From NCBI GenBank assembly GCA_949987565.1, contig OX465116.1:2081726-2145725 (forward strand): a DNA stretch of 64,000 bases. The letters are read 5' to 3'. Below the pieces are notes generated by a model. It did no database searches. It was not told the origin of the DNA and was given only the letters and a program-made list of their open reading frames with translations. Within the stretch, counting starts at the first letter, position 1; the number at the start of each line of letters is the position of its first letter. A program made the translations under genes and the position numbers. This document shows positions 41,147-53,700 of the stretch, piece after piece. The DNA comes from Luidia sarsii. Lineage: Eukaryota; Echinodermata; Asteroidea; Paxillosida; Luidiidae.

Positions 41147-41350
41147 GTGCGCCCTCAAGAGTTGTGAAAGCGTTGTCCAATCACAATGTGCAGAATCTGT
41201 CGACCCCATTGATCTCCATAATAAAGACTTTATTACGGAGATCAATGGTCGACCCTTTCCAGACCACGGACGTCACAGTGGTTCCAGATGGCCATCATCT
41301 GCGCATTGCGATTGACTTGACAAACACGTTGCAAACTCTTGAGGGCTCAC
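41147..41350. mobile_element. Foldback element 102 bp upstream of the SLC16-like start codon
   Basis: Left GTGCGCCCTCAAGAGTTGTG and right CTCTTGAGGGCTCAC are terminal inverted repeats. The centre GTCGACCCCATTGATCTCC and GGAGATCAATGGTCGACCC is a second, nearly perfect inverted repeat. About 204 bp with no ORF. Confidence 0.8.
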
Positions 41351-41451
41351 TTTTGTGAATTAATGAGTATTAATGAGCACCTTTGTTTAGGACAATTGGA
41401 TCAATTTTGATTAACGCTGCCTGTGTTCCGGTGGCTCTTCCAGTGTCAACC

Positions 41452-44400
41452 ATGGTCTCCCGTTGGAGTCTCCGAGGCGACGATGAGCCGGGAGCGACGG
41501 AGCAGAAGGACGGGGGACTCTCGGGCTGGATCGCCGTCCTGTCCCAGTGGCTCTGGAACTTCGTCTGGGTCGGGGTGACCAAAGGCCTCGGGCTCATGCT
41601 GCCCACAGTGCAGGAGCAGCTAGCCACGCAGACGTGGATCATTGGCTGGGTGGCTAGCTCAGTCGCGGCAATGATGGGACTCTCCGGTTAGTGTACTTCC
41701 CATATAGTATGGCCGGCCAAAAGGGAAACATACAGTCGTCCAATTGTTTTAACCTTTGTTGGCACTATCGGTCGCCCATACCCGTACTGCTCCAAAATAA
41801 TGTAGCTGCTATTACAATAGAGTAGTGTTTTTGTTCAGACACGCCCCACCTCTCAGGTACCGTAACGGACATTGCAGACCACACATGTCACCAGTAGGCC
41901 ATTCTTATTAATTATATAAACCGAGGCAATGGGCGCTAGATTTCCAAGATGGCGGTAAATTCAAGGGACCTTACTGTTGTTCCTATCAGATAACGTTTGG
42001 TTTTCTTGAAGAATATTTCAAGAAAAGGTTAAAAAACAGCGAGGAACAACAATAATCTTGGAAATCTAGCGCCCATAGCCTCGCTTTCAGTTCGATGCAT
42101 ACAATTTGGATAGATATCAAGAAAGGTCTATGACCGCATAGCACTCTGAAGGCCGAGGTAGTCTAGAATGTAAAGTAGGGAAATGTTTACTGTATTCCCG
42201 CCATGGATAAGACTCGTATTAAACAGGGCTCAGATAAACGGTAATAATTGTCTGGATGCAAGAGCAATGGAATGGATTAGACAAGTACCTTTCGATGGCC
42301 TATATACTCTCAAACATTCGATTCCTCGATTATTTGAAGAGGTGATAGTTTTCGAAGAAGACACGAATAGATTTCACAAAGCCTCACAAACCATCGTAGC
42401 TCAATTTACGATCGTGGGTAACCAATTCTAAAGTATAGTTAGGTCGCATGGTTTCGGTACATCGATCGCTCATCGTCCAACGATTGGTCGTGTAAGTTAG
42501 GAGGAGTGTGGTTGAAAGAAAGTAGAAAATTCGCGACAACCCAAATAATACCCAAGACTTACCTTTTTGTTTTACGATATTGAAACATCCTTTTTTCACC
42601 CCGTAGCCTCTCTCGCTATTCCCCTCAGCAAGAGGTTTGAGGCCGGTCACATCGTCATAGCGTGTGGTGCCGTCACGGGACTTTCCTTGATAGCTAGTGC
42701 CTTCGTGGTCTCTCCTCTTCAGCTCGCTGGACTGTACGCCATCTTGGCAGGTATGCCAGCCCAACCTATATGTCTATGCCTATGACTAAATCTGCATATA
42801 CATACATACTATAGTTTGTACATTTACACATACACCTGTGTAGGTGCGCAGCTTATACAGTACAAGTATACCTACACCAGTCCTAGTCTTATACCCAAGC
42901 CCACACCAACACATACATTTATAATTATGCAAATATCTATCTTTTCGATGCCTATATACCTGCGCCTATACCTATTCCTGGCTTTGCTTACTATAGATGC
43001 AACACCTTCGCCAAAACTTATCATAATGCCCAATCCAAAACCATACCTTCTGAATGCTAACATTTGTATTAAGATGCATGATGCACTGCGTAGTAAAATA
43101 GAAAATCTTGAAATGTCATTGAACAGGCTCTGCACTAGGGGTGATGAACGTTGTTATCAAGGAGAACACGGGGCGATGCTTTACCACGAACTACGCCACA
43201 GCTACCGGCTTCGCCCGGACCGGTTTCTCTGTCGGTCTCTTTGCCTATGCGCCTCTCGTCCAGTTGTTCTTGGACACGTATGGCTGGAGAGGAACCATGC
43301 TTCTAACCGGCGCCATCTCTCTACACATGGTGCCCTGTGGCTACCTCATGGTCGCAGCCCGTGTGCCAAGTTCGAAGGGGAGCGGGTACGAGGCAGTGCG
43401 CCAGGAAGACCGGGACACCAAGCCAGCCGAGCCTGTGCATGGCTGCATCAAAGTCTGGAGGTACGTCTTCAGGAACTTCGATTTAGCCCTCCTGGGCAGT
43501 GCGAACTACTGGGCCGTAGCTGTGATTTGCTGCTGCTCCAATGTGGCCTTCGCTATGTGGGTGGTGTACTTCGTGTCGCAGGCCGAGTCCTACGGGTTCA
43601 CGCTCCTGGAGGCGAGCCAGATGGTCACTGTGGCCGGTGTGGCCAACCTGGTGGCTAAGATCCTGCAAGGGTTCATCACGGACCGGGGGCTGTTGTCCCC
43701 GTTCAGTGCCGTGTGCCTCCTTATGCTGGGCACCTCCTTCTTCTACTCCGCCTCGTCCTGGCTGACCTCGTACTGGGGGATGATGACGACAGCCGTGCTG
43801 ATTCTCTTCAACAACGGCATCCTCAGCTGCCAGAGTGACGTCCTGATCAAGGAACTCCTGGACGTGAACTTGCTGGCCGGCGCCTTTGGCTTGATTGGTA
43901 CAAAGCTTGCCATCTTAATGATGGCCACTGGCTTCCTACCCGGTACGTATAAACATTTAACTAAACTGAAAGTAATACACCAAACTTCACGCGATCTTTC
44001 CATCTGGTTTGTCTATAAGTATTACACAGGTATAATATGTAAAAATGTAGCCAATAGCCTACTAACTAAAAACCTGAAACACTTTAGTTTTGTTATGTTT
44101 TTAAATTAAACTGTATAAAGAGGTTTGCGTTGACACCATGCACATCATCTCTTAAGAGATGGAGCACGGTTCTGAAATGAGCCGGTAACTGAGAGTTACC
44201 GGCTCTTTTCAGAGCCATACACCTCTTAAGAGATGATGTACACGGTGTCACCGCAAACCTCCTATACTTGGTATTTCCACAATGGGAACCTTCATATCTT
44301 ATCAAGTTGTATAGTGTTATGGCCAAGTGGGTATAGTAATAGTCTCTCTTCTTCTTATGGTGGGCGGAGAAACCTTGGAGAATATCTTATTGAGTGCGTT

Positions 44401-44881
44401 TTAGGGCGAAGGGAACAAGCTTATACTCACAAGGTGCTGCCACTTTACATGTGAACGATGACGAAAGCTACGCTGACATGCAGTAATGATCGGCCGGTCC
44501 ATGTATGAGACGGTTAAGAACTCGTCGAAACGTAGTCTGGTGATAGCGTACTGCGATTGGTATAAGACCTTTAAAATTTAATTAGATAACGGGCTTCCTA
44601 GCTCTTTGCTCACTGAGGATATTTCTCAAGGGAGATCTTCATTATTAGCGGCTGAAAGGTTTGTTTGGTACATCAATATTGTATCATAGAAACCGTATTG
44701 TATGCAATGTATACGTATTGGCAACTCATTACAGAAGAGCACTCTCTTTGTCCCTATATATTCAGGTTGGCTGTACGACGTCACCGGCAGCTACAAAGCG
44801 TGTTTCATCGTGATGGGCATCGTGCATGGCCTGTCACTCATTCCGCTCGTGGTTGTAAAGGGATTTAAAACTGAACAGTAA
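41452..44881 (+). CDS. Monocarboxylate transporter-like protein, SLC16 family (complete, 436 aa)
   Basis: A 12-helix major-facilitator transporter of the plasma membrane; family substrates include lactate, pyruvate and other monocarboxylates, thyroid hormones and aromatic amino acids. Exons 41452-41686, 42607-42750, 43127-43942 and 44766-44881 (TAA), all with phase-1 junctions. The start ATG has context CAACCATGG. Residues 20-26 (DGGLSGW) fit the MCT signature [DE]G[GS]xxxW before TM1. Exon 3 covers TM4 to TM11, with a charged cytoplasmic loop about 205-235 (SSKGSGYEAVRQEDRDTKPA). GFITDR (308-313) carries the conserved Asp-Arg of TM8. The C-terminus has the MCT-typical GWLYDVTGSYKACF in TM11/12. 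The tail is very short (FKTEQ). The family's second signature (YFxKRRxxAxG) is replaced by an ENTGRCFTTNYATATGFA region. Subfamily not resolvable by eye. Confidence 0.93.
41922..42084. mobile_element. Inverted-repeat element in SLC16-like intron 1
   Basis: Left CGAGGCAATGGGCGCTAGAT then TTCCAAGAT. Right ATCTTGGAAATCTAGCGCCC then ATAGCCTCGC. The length is about 162 bp. The interior carries a smaller TTGTTGTTCC/GGAACAACAA inverted pair. Confidence 0.82.
42370..42517 (+). mobile_element. GATTTCAC inverted-repeat element, copy 3, SLC16-like intron 1
   Basis: GATTTCACAAAGCCTCACAA, GATCGCTCATCGTCC, CGATTGGTCGTGTAAGTTAG. Same order and orientation as copy 1 at 1972-2119. Confidence 0.68.
44120..44261. 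mobile_element. Foldback element in SLC16-like intron 3
   Basis: Left GAGGTTTGCGTTGACACCAT, GCACATCATCTCTTAAGAG. Right CTCTTAAGAGATGATGTACA, CGGTGTCACCGCAAACCTC. Terminal inverted repeats are about 40 bp. The centre is the hairpin CCGGTAACTGAGAGTTACCGG followed by CTCTTTTCAGAGCC. The central block also occurs in the hammerhead-like tandem repeat at 5448-5640. Confidence 0.8.
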
Positions 44882-45064
44882 CGAAGCAAAACAGAGATAT
44901 GCAGACCTACTGTTTAATCAAAGAGTTAATAAAGTAGTCTTAACTTAACTTAACTTAACTAAACTTAACTTTCTAAGAATGAAACATAACTTTAAACTTC
45001 ATTGTCTATGAATACAATTACTCCATGACATTTATTTTTCCTGGTAATGGCTATGGCAAGGATA

Positions 45065-45225
45065 TGTGACCCGGCACAGCATAATGAGGAATAACCCCAC
45101 TTTTGAGATTTTGAGGTTTTCTAATGATGTGAAAGAGTATTCCATTAGCTTTTAAATGATATCAAAATATAATATCCTGTAATACTTAAATTTTCCGAAA
45201 ATAATAAAAAAGAAAATTGATTTGT
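45065..45225. mobile_element. Truncated TGTGACCCGGCACAGC element
   Basis: TGTGACCCGGCACAGCATAA, TGAGGAATAACC, CACTTTTGAGATTTTGAGGT and TGATGTGAAAGAGTAT match (reverse complement) the right half of 52021-52458. Only one terminus is present. Confidence 0.72.
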
Positions 45226-47738
45226 AATCCTTACCTGCTCACATTAAATGCTCGGCTGTGATGGATCCTGTGCAACATTTTCCGAGGTCTCTAAAGCAAA
45301 CATTCGCTCTTGATACTAGTTAGTCTCCTCTTCAGTCCCCATTCTTCTCCCGACCGTCATTTTGTTCACCGCCCGTGGGGTCATCTTGATTTGTTTTGTC
45401 TGTTTGTTTGTTGCGGTGTTTGTTTGTTTGTTATGTAGCCATCTTAGGTTAAGTGCAGGGCTGCGTACCTGCTGGTAATTATAGTAGTTAATTTTACTTT
45501 TGCATCCCCTGATACACTTTTCCTTCTTTGTAGTAGCCCTATACTTTTGATCGGATTTCTGTTTGTGCTTTTGTCCCTTTTTGTGATGTTTTTCTTTTCT
45601 TTATAGATAGGATTTGTGTTTGGCCTTGAACGTTTCTCTCTAAATTTCTATTGATCAAATAAATAATAATAATGATAATAATAATAGTATAGGCCTATAG
45701 TTGAAGTTGGGAATAGGAATGGTTCATTTACAAGGAACCTTTGGTAAGTCTACCGCAGAAGGTATAAAGACAGAATCGAAATACTCCCCAATCAATTCAG
45801 AAATAAGTTTAGGTTCATGGACAGTTACAGCATCATCTATTTCGTGAGAATACATCAATACGTCACTAATCGCGCTGCTGTTATCTGTTTAGACCACATA
45901 AATATGCCAAAAACATTGAACATTCAGAGTGCATTATTCGTTGATTCATTGGTCATATCGCGTACCTGTAAACTGTACATAATTATACGTGCACAGTGTA
46001 TTTGAAAACAAAACAAGTTGCCCCCGTGTGGGCGATGCTTGCTGCGTGCGCGTTAAGTTTGAATTGCCGCGTGTGACATTGACGTTCTGTCTCATTGATA
46101 TAATGCTAGTGGCAAAATTGCAACCAACTGAATTGCCTACAAATAGCTAGCTCTGTTGTAGAACGAGCCAGTGTTATCTAAACACTGAAAAGCTTTAACA
46201 TGTTAATCTAGGTCTTACTGTTTTCAGACTTCGTGCGTTAATTTAGCGAAAAAAATTGAAAAATTGAAAAAAAACTGAGTCGTGTTTAAGCAGTACTTTT
46301 TTATTTTATTTTCCACATTGTCTGTGTATAGAAACGGCACAAGACTAGTAATCGCGGCATCAAGGAATGTCAAAGGGATTTATTCGAGCACTCAAGCACA
46401 GAAAGAATGCTGAGATCGTATTTTTCTTTTCAGTCACTGAAATGTACCGGTTTGCACATTGCGTAAAAAAATGTAGATTTTTCGATAAGTTACACTGCAA
46501 GCAAGATAATCAATATGTTATTCGATAGGCGATACAATACCGACGAATCACACGTGAATAATCATGAGGGGTGAAGGCTGTTGATATTGAAGTACACACA
46601 GTAAAGTGGCACCTGTTTTAGGTAGCATGAAGAAACATTAATAAATAGCCATAGGCGCCAGTGTCTTATGTATATGAAACCTCTCCCAAAACACAACCAT
46701 TTTCTTGTTTCAATCCCACTTCATGGCTTCACCCAATCATGGCTTAAGAATTAAATGTTTTAACAACTGTGAAAATCGGACGGTTCGGGCGGGGTAATTA
46801 AGTTATGATTAAAAGTGATTAAAAACATATAGGCCTCCGTCGGTCTATAAGCCATAATAGGCTCAGAATGTGGATTACTATAATAAGTGAGATACACGAT
46901 GAACATAAATTAAATATATAGATGTTTGGCGGATTAAACAGATATAGCAAGGCCCTATAGGCCTAAATCCCAGCCCCATTTTATTCACCATCCCACTGCC
47001 ATTCATAAAGCACAATTATATGTCTGTCCAGTGTCCATAGGTACTAGGTCAGTCCGTGACCTGACGGATCAGATGCAGACTGAACTCCCAATACTGCAAC
47101 AGCTGCCAAATAGGCCTATAATTAGCCAACGAAGAGAAATTAAATTTTAGGTAATTGCAACCCCCCCCCAAAGCAGATGGCAAATTGACCTCTAAACACT
47201 CCTGGTTTCCTGTCACGGTACAGTCAGGGGGACTCAATACCAGGGGCCATTTTCATAGAGCCGCTTAAGCGCCAAAAAATGGGCTTAAGCGCAAAAACTC
47301 ATGAGCCACAGGATCCCCTTGCCTATACCCAAACTTCACTTTTTGTTTCACACTAAGCAAAGAAGAGTGGAAAACAAGTCAGAAGCAATGGACATCGCAT
47401 CGCAGGACAGTTTGTAATCCTTGCTTATACGAGGAAGACTTTTCCTGCTTAGCAGATTTTCACTATGAAATTAAATTGGGCCCAGCTCGGAGGTCAGATT
47501 TTACTGGGCGTGGCTATGGAAACAATAAACGTCAAAGGTCACAGAAATCTTGTTTATACGTGCCTGGTGCCGTAGACTGGACAACGGCCTTTTTATGCGT
47601 ACACTCGGTCGGCGGCAAGACCGCTCGTCATGTGAGTGTTTTCATCAGGTGGTGCGTGCCAAGGTCGGAACAGACCCGATCCCGACTTTTCTATTTTCTA
47701 ACTCTAAGCCCACTTTTTGAGTGACAGTCTGCGACGAG
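45226..47738. other. Spacer between the SLC16-like and PhyH genes
   Basis: No exon or RNA gene was recognised. It holds an AT/AAT microsatellite at 45655-45700 and AT-rich unique-looking sequence. A CGCTTAAGCGC inverted pair lies near 47265-47300. The PhyH promoter and 5' UTR should lie at its end. Confidence 0.5.
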
Positions 47739-50700
47739 ATGGCGGAGTCTCCGAAGGCCAAGAGACAGAGGACGGGCGAAGGGGCCGTATCGACCTGGCC
47801 CAAGTTCTCGGAGAGAATGGACGAGGAAAAGACGAAGGATCTCTTCAAGGAGAAGGGCTACATCAGGGTTTGTTATACTAATTACTATAGTCAGAGTAAC
47901 TTGGACCCAACTAGTCACCTTTTTTTAACGAAATTTGGAAATTGGAGAATCGGGTGACTGTAGCCTAGCCCTAGGTCCACCAAGTCCAACGTGTATGGCA
48001 ACGCTTAAATTTATTACCCCAGTCTATTTTTCCCATTTTTACCAAACGTGTGTAAAAAAAAAAATCAGAAAATGACCCGTGTATTGCCTTAGTATTGTCG
48101 AGTATTGTATTTGAATCTGCAATTCTCACTGAAAGTTTGAAACCAAAATGGGCGCGTGGGACGGTTTCAAGGGACAAACAGAATGAACGAGGGTGTAAAT
48201 CTGGGGATTTCGGGCTGGGGTAGTAAATTCCAGCGTTGCCATACCCGTTGGTACACTCACTAGTACAGTCACCTGACCCTCCAATTTCCAAATTTAGATT
48301 AAAAAAAAGGATGACTTGTCGGTTCCAAGTTACTCGGAGTACTTGGTTAGTTAGATAAATAGTTTATCCACAGTTTATCAGTGCAGTGCAGCTAAAACAT
48401 GAGAAAATTAGGAAAGCGTATTCTTCGCCATTTTCACCCATTCTACAACTAAGTAATTGAGTTGTCTGACACAACGGCAGGAAAGATTTTAGTCCAAGTA
48501 ACTTGGACCCGACAAATCACCCCTTTTTTTATCAAAATTTGAAAATTGGAGGGTCAGTTGACTATTATAATAGTAATTAGTATATAGTCTATAACCTATA
48601 CTAGTAAAAAGTAGTATAGCCTAGGGTCCAAGGAAACTATGCAATGCTTGAATTTACTACCCGCGACCTAAATCCCCAGATTTATCCCCCAAAACACCCG
48701 TGAAACCAAAATGGGTGCGTGGGACACGCACCCATTTTGGATTCAGATTCCAATAGGCAATAGGGCAGTATTGGTCACTTTGTTAGTTTGTTTTACTCAC
48801 GTTTGGGAAAAAGGGAGAAATTTCACCTTGGTTGATCGAGAAGATTTTCTTCCGTTCGATTAGCCAAAATGCAGCGTCCATCTTTGATTTCAAATTGCAC
48901 ACGCAACCGCTACACCTACAGGAAAATCGATGACATTTCTGACAGGTTCGGGAGCACAGTGGGTCTGTGAGTGTGTGCGCGCGCATGCACACGTTCAACC
49001 CCACGACTGTTTTCTGAACAGCGCAAAGCATCCCATATTGAGTAGACCTCTTTTTACATCAACCAGGCAGTTTAATATGCAATTCAAAACATTCCTCATG
49101 TTCATTTGTGTAGGGCCGTACTTCTAAAGCCCTATTTTCAAAACACATCTTTTCTGCTTCATAGGTGGAATATTGAGTTGATGAACATGCCCACGGTATA
49201 TTTGCATTGGAACTGTTTCTGGTTAAGTCTGGTTGTAGAATTGTGTGATGTTGACAATGTAATAGAGGGAGGCTTTGTCAAATCTGAATCATGGACCCCT
49301 TCATCTAACCTTTAGCCTGCCGTCTCTCTCTCTCTGTCCCTCTCTCCCCGTCCCTCTCTCCCCTTGGCAGGCGGATGCGTTCATCTCTGAGGATGAGCTC
49401 GGCAAGATCAAGAGCGAGCTGAAGAGGTACCAAGCAGAGGTGGTGCCCGACCTGCCCCCCAAGATGGCCTTCTATGAGCAGAAGGGGAACAAGAACTCCA
49501 TCATCCGTCTGGAGAGGATGCTGGATCACGACGAGTTCTTCAAAGTGAGTTTCCCCAGCCCTTCAAGCCCGTGCTCCTCCTCCGTGTCTTTGGCTCATCT
49601 TTGCCTTTCTAAAGCCCCTTTTACACTTTCACGGATCGCATCACCGATGGATCATCCCGGATCTTTATCCGGGGGTGTTCCGGCATTCGGCACCAAATTC
49701 CTATCAATGCCTGTGTGCCCTTTGTCTTTTTCCCGCTTCTTGTAGAAGGCTTTTTGGCACGTTTGTTGTTTTCAAAAGGCGACATACATCTGTATTCGTC
49801 ACACACAATTATATGCACACGGACTATTCATTCGTAAAGGCAAACAATAGGGAATTTCAAACCCGGATAAAACGGGTGTTAATACAGACCTCCCGGTGTC
49901 CACACAGATGTACACGATGCCACCAGGGAAGAGTACCGATTGTCTTTCATCCATGAACTCCGGGATGAACAATTAAGCAAGCTTAATTTGTGTTCCCGGA
50001 TATACCAGCAAGCCAAAGAATAATGCCAGATGCCTGCCCAGTGTTTACATATTACACAGCATTACACAGATGATCCATCGAGCGATATGATCCGATATGA
50101 TCCGTGATGCAATCCATGAAGGTGTGAAAGAGGGCTTTAGTTGTTGTTGGCTCAATAATCCTTTGCTGATTTTCGTTTCAACGCCAGCCTTTTCACTTCA
50201 AGTTGAGCTCCATCTCAGCCGCATTGAGTACAGTGGCATGACCTCTCCTCCTATCCACCCACTGCTTGTATATCAGGTGTCCTTATCACCTGTCAGTAAA
50301 GATTGGGGCCATGTGGTCGCATGAGCAAGAGTACACATTCCAGACTAGTGTTATTTGTATACTCAAGCTCTTCCTACAGTGAACAGTTAACCACTTCGCG
50401 CCGGGGGGGGGGGGGGGGGGGTTTCAGCGCCGATGACCGCTATACGGGGGTTTTTGAACAATGCATCATTTTCAAATCTCGCTAAAACAATCGGAACAAT
50501 ATATTTCTGTGAAATAAATCGATAAGAGTATACTATGGGTACAAGAGAGTAAAACCTGGCACAATTCGGATGTCGTTGTGGCTTTTGTCAAGAGATTATC
50601 CGTTCGAAAAGGGCCCTTTGTGCATCGTCAATGGACCGTAACGGACGTGTGTGTGTGCGTGCGTGTACGCTGCTGACAATCCCTGACCTCAGACTCCAGC

Positions 50701-53700
50701 CTCCACTCCAGGCAGTCAAATCTTCGAGTTGGTCGGCCACAAACGAGCGTACAGATTACGGTAAAGAATGTGGGGGGAATTCCAATGCCAGACCGACGAC
50801 CGTTGGGCTGTGTGGCATGCAAAGACAATGTCCCCCGCGTGCTTTCAGCTGCAGCGTGGTATCCCTCGATCCTCCACAGTAAAAGTCCCACCTTGCGTCA
50901 AAAAGGGTCTTTGTACTGATTCGTATTGCTTTGTTCTAAGCTGAAAAGAGTCTTTGTTTAGAATGTGGTGCCCGGATTCGGAGGGCCCCGTTACATAGGC
51001 AATCCAATTGACCTCCGGATTCGGAGGTCCCGGCGTGAAGTGGTTAAGATGTGTACAGTTAAGGGTCTACAGAAATAGGATTCGAAAAAGAGCTAAAAAC
51101 TCTCCTTAGGTAATGTTTACAATATAATCAATACAGGATTGATTTTTCAAAGAATTGTTAGCGCCTAAGTTCACCCCAAAACATTGAAAAAAGTCCATGT
51201 TCGCCCCACCCCAAAAAATTCCCCCTGTGAGCATGTGACGTCACATACAGACCAAAAGCAGCCGAGCGAGGCGATCGAAATGCTGAGATGATAAAGTGCG
51301 CTACTGCGCATGTGACAGTGCGGTATTTACGGCTGATGGACAATAGAGACAATGCAGGGCCAGTCCAAAGGTCACGACCTCAAGGCTGACCACAAATTCT
51401 GTATGTGAGGGGGGCACAATTTTCGGACCAAAATATTGCATTTTTGGGCTAAATTAATAATTTTTGGTCTAAAAAATGACAGACACTTTGGGTTTTATAA
51501 CAATACTGATTTATTTAACCCCAAGTTAATTTTGATTTCTGTATACCTTTAAGATATGTCACAAATCTGCAGGAATTGACCATAGCAGGCAGCTTCTGTA
51601 GACATGCGTGTAAATTGCTGCATCCTGAATTTGGATCAAATGATTACTAATTCAGGAGTGCTGTTTAAGTCTCATCTCCAATAGTAATTGCATTCTGTCA
51701 CCGACTCACTCCTCTCCTTCCCCCTTCCCCCTCCCTTCTGCCGTCGGAGCCAGGACCTAGGGGAATCCCCGGCCTTTAACGGACTGGCTGACCTACTCCT
51801 CGGAGAAGAGTGTCTGCCCAACAACGTGCAGTTCTTCTCCAAGCCGCCGGGAGCCAAGTGCACTCCCCCTCATCAGGATGGCAAATACTTCATGCACGAC
51901 AGAGGTGGGCCATTAGCAGAGCTCTTTATCTCTGCCGGGCAGCTTTCCTGTTTTGAGTTGGGTGATGTGATTGAAATCCATCCGCTTCTTTTGACAACCC
52001 TCATTCGATAAGAAGACAAATGTGACCCGGCACAGCGACATGAGGAATATCCCACCAAAACACTTTTCGAGTAAACAACGCCTGTAGTCAAAGTATCTTC
52101 TCAAGTCGATAACTTTTTTTTGATTTTCGGAAAGTTAATGTATTGTAGGATATTATGTTCAAAGGATTTTTCGGAAATCCATCTCTAAATGACGGGGGAG
52201 TGTTTGTGTACTGTTTTTATGAAAATGTTAAGTTGCTGCCTTTTTGAATGGCCGCTTTCGAGGAGTTAGAATCGTGTTGCTATATTTTGTCTGGTACCAA
52301 ATGAACGAGCGAAGTCCCCTTGTACTATTTACAACAAAGTTCACACGGAAATAATTTCGATATCATTTGAAAGCTAATGGTATACTCTTTCACATCATTA
52401 GAAAATCTCAAAATCTCAAAAGTGGGGGTTATTCCTCATTATGCTGTGCCGGGTCACAAATGCCATCAAGGTTCTGGCAACTGTGACGATGCATACACTG
52501 CCTGCATTGACTAGTTCTGTTCCTTCACAGAGCCACACACTCACTCAACATCATGGAGCTCCATGCTCACATGAAGAGTTTCCGCACTGGGTTTCACACT
52601 ATTGTAACCAAGCACGAAAAGGAGACGGGACAAACACTCGGTGTACAAGATGTTATTTTTTTTAGGTCGCTCTCAAGTTGTTTAATTCGTCCAAAAGGGA
52701 ATTTCTACAACGTAAACCTGGGACGGTATATCAAGAACCAGCAGGGAATGGACAGGGAAATGACAACGGGAAAAGGACGGGGAATTAACAAGGGAATCGA
52801 ATGGTGAAATTGGACGGAGGGGGGGGGGGTTGGGAAACAAGGCTACCAGAATGATGCACGGTCTGCGAATCCACCATGAAAACCTTCGTATCTGAACTGG
52901 GATTACATTTTACTGGCCCCTCTCAGAGCGGCACTCACTCATTTTTTTCCCACCCAACTAGGGATCACTTTCTGGCTTGCGCTGGATGATGCTGATGCAG
53001 AGAACGGCTGCCTGTACTACGTGCCACAGTCTGACAGGAAGGGGGAGCTGGAGCACTACAAGTCGGACGCCTTGGGCTTCAGCCAGGCCCTGACCAAGTT
53101 TGAGGACTGGATGAAGGACACCGAGGAGGAGATGACCGCCAAGAAAGGTCAGTCGGAGAGTTCAAAGGTCACGTCAGAGGTCAGCAAACTCCTCTTCTCA
53201 TTCACCCGTCCAGTGTCGCGTACACACAGCCCTGCATGAGATGTTACGAGTGCGTGGATATTAAGTTTGGGGCAAACCAAGATTTCCAATGATTTGTAAC
53301 TGCTCTTAAAATCACCTAGGCTTCAAAGAAGGTCGTTTATCAATCTTGGTCAAGTATTCTAGCCAAGACATCTTGAAAATTGGAAATAGAAATTGGGGTT
53401 GAGGTTCGAACATTGAAGTTGTGCTTTCTGCTTGGAAGAGGGGGTTGGCCTAAAGAAAGGAAAAAAAAAAACCTGTTACACCAGTACACTCTTTGAAATG
53501 AAAGTTTAGCCTGAAGTTGATTTGCGTACTGGCTGGGGGATACAAGTGTTGCCGTGGGTGTTTGTATGTGCATCCTTTACTCCAGTGCAGGTGTCTGTAC
53601 TATTGTATTTCCTGTGCCCGGGCTTTCGTCCACTGCTTTGGATCAGGCCTTGCCCCCTGGGCCAGAGTCAAGGGTCTATACAGGAGTGGGTCTTGGTTGT

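Noticed and set aside
44461..44560. Another hammerhead motif (CTGACATGC ... CGTCGAAACGT)
   Set aside because: GAAACGT is present, but the CTGANGA box and stem spacing are not.
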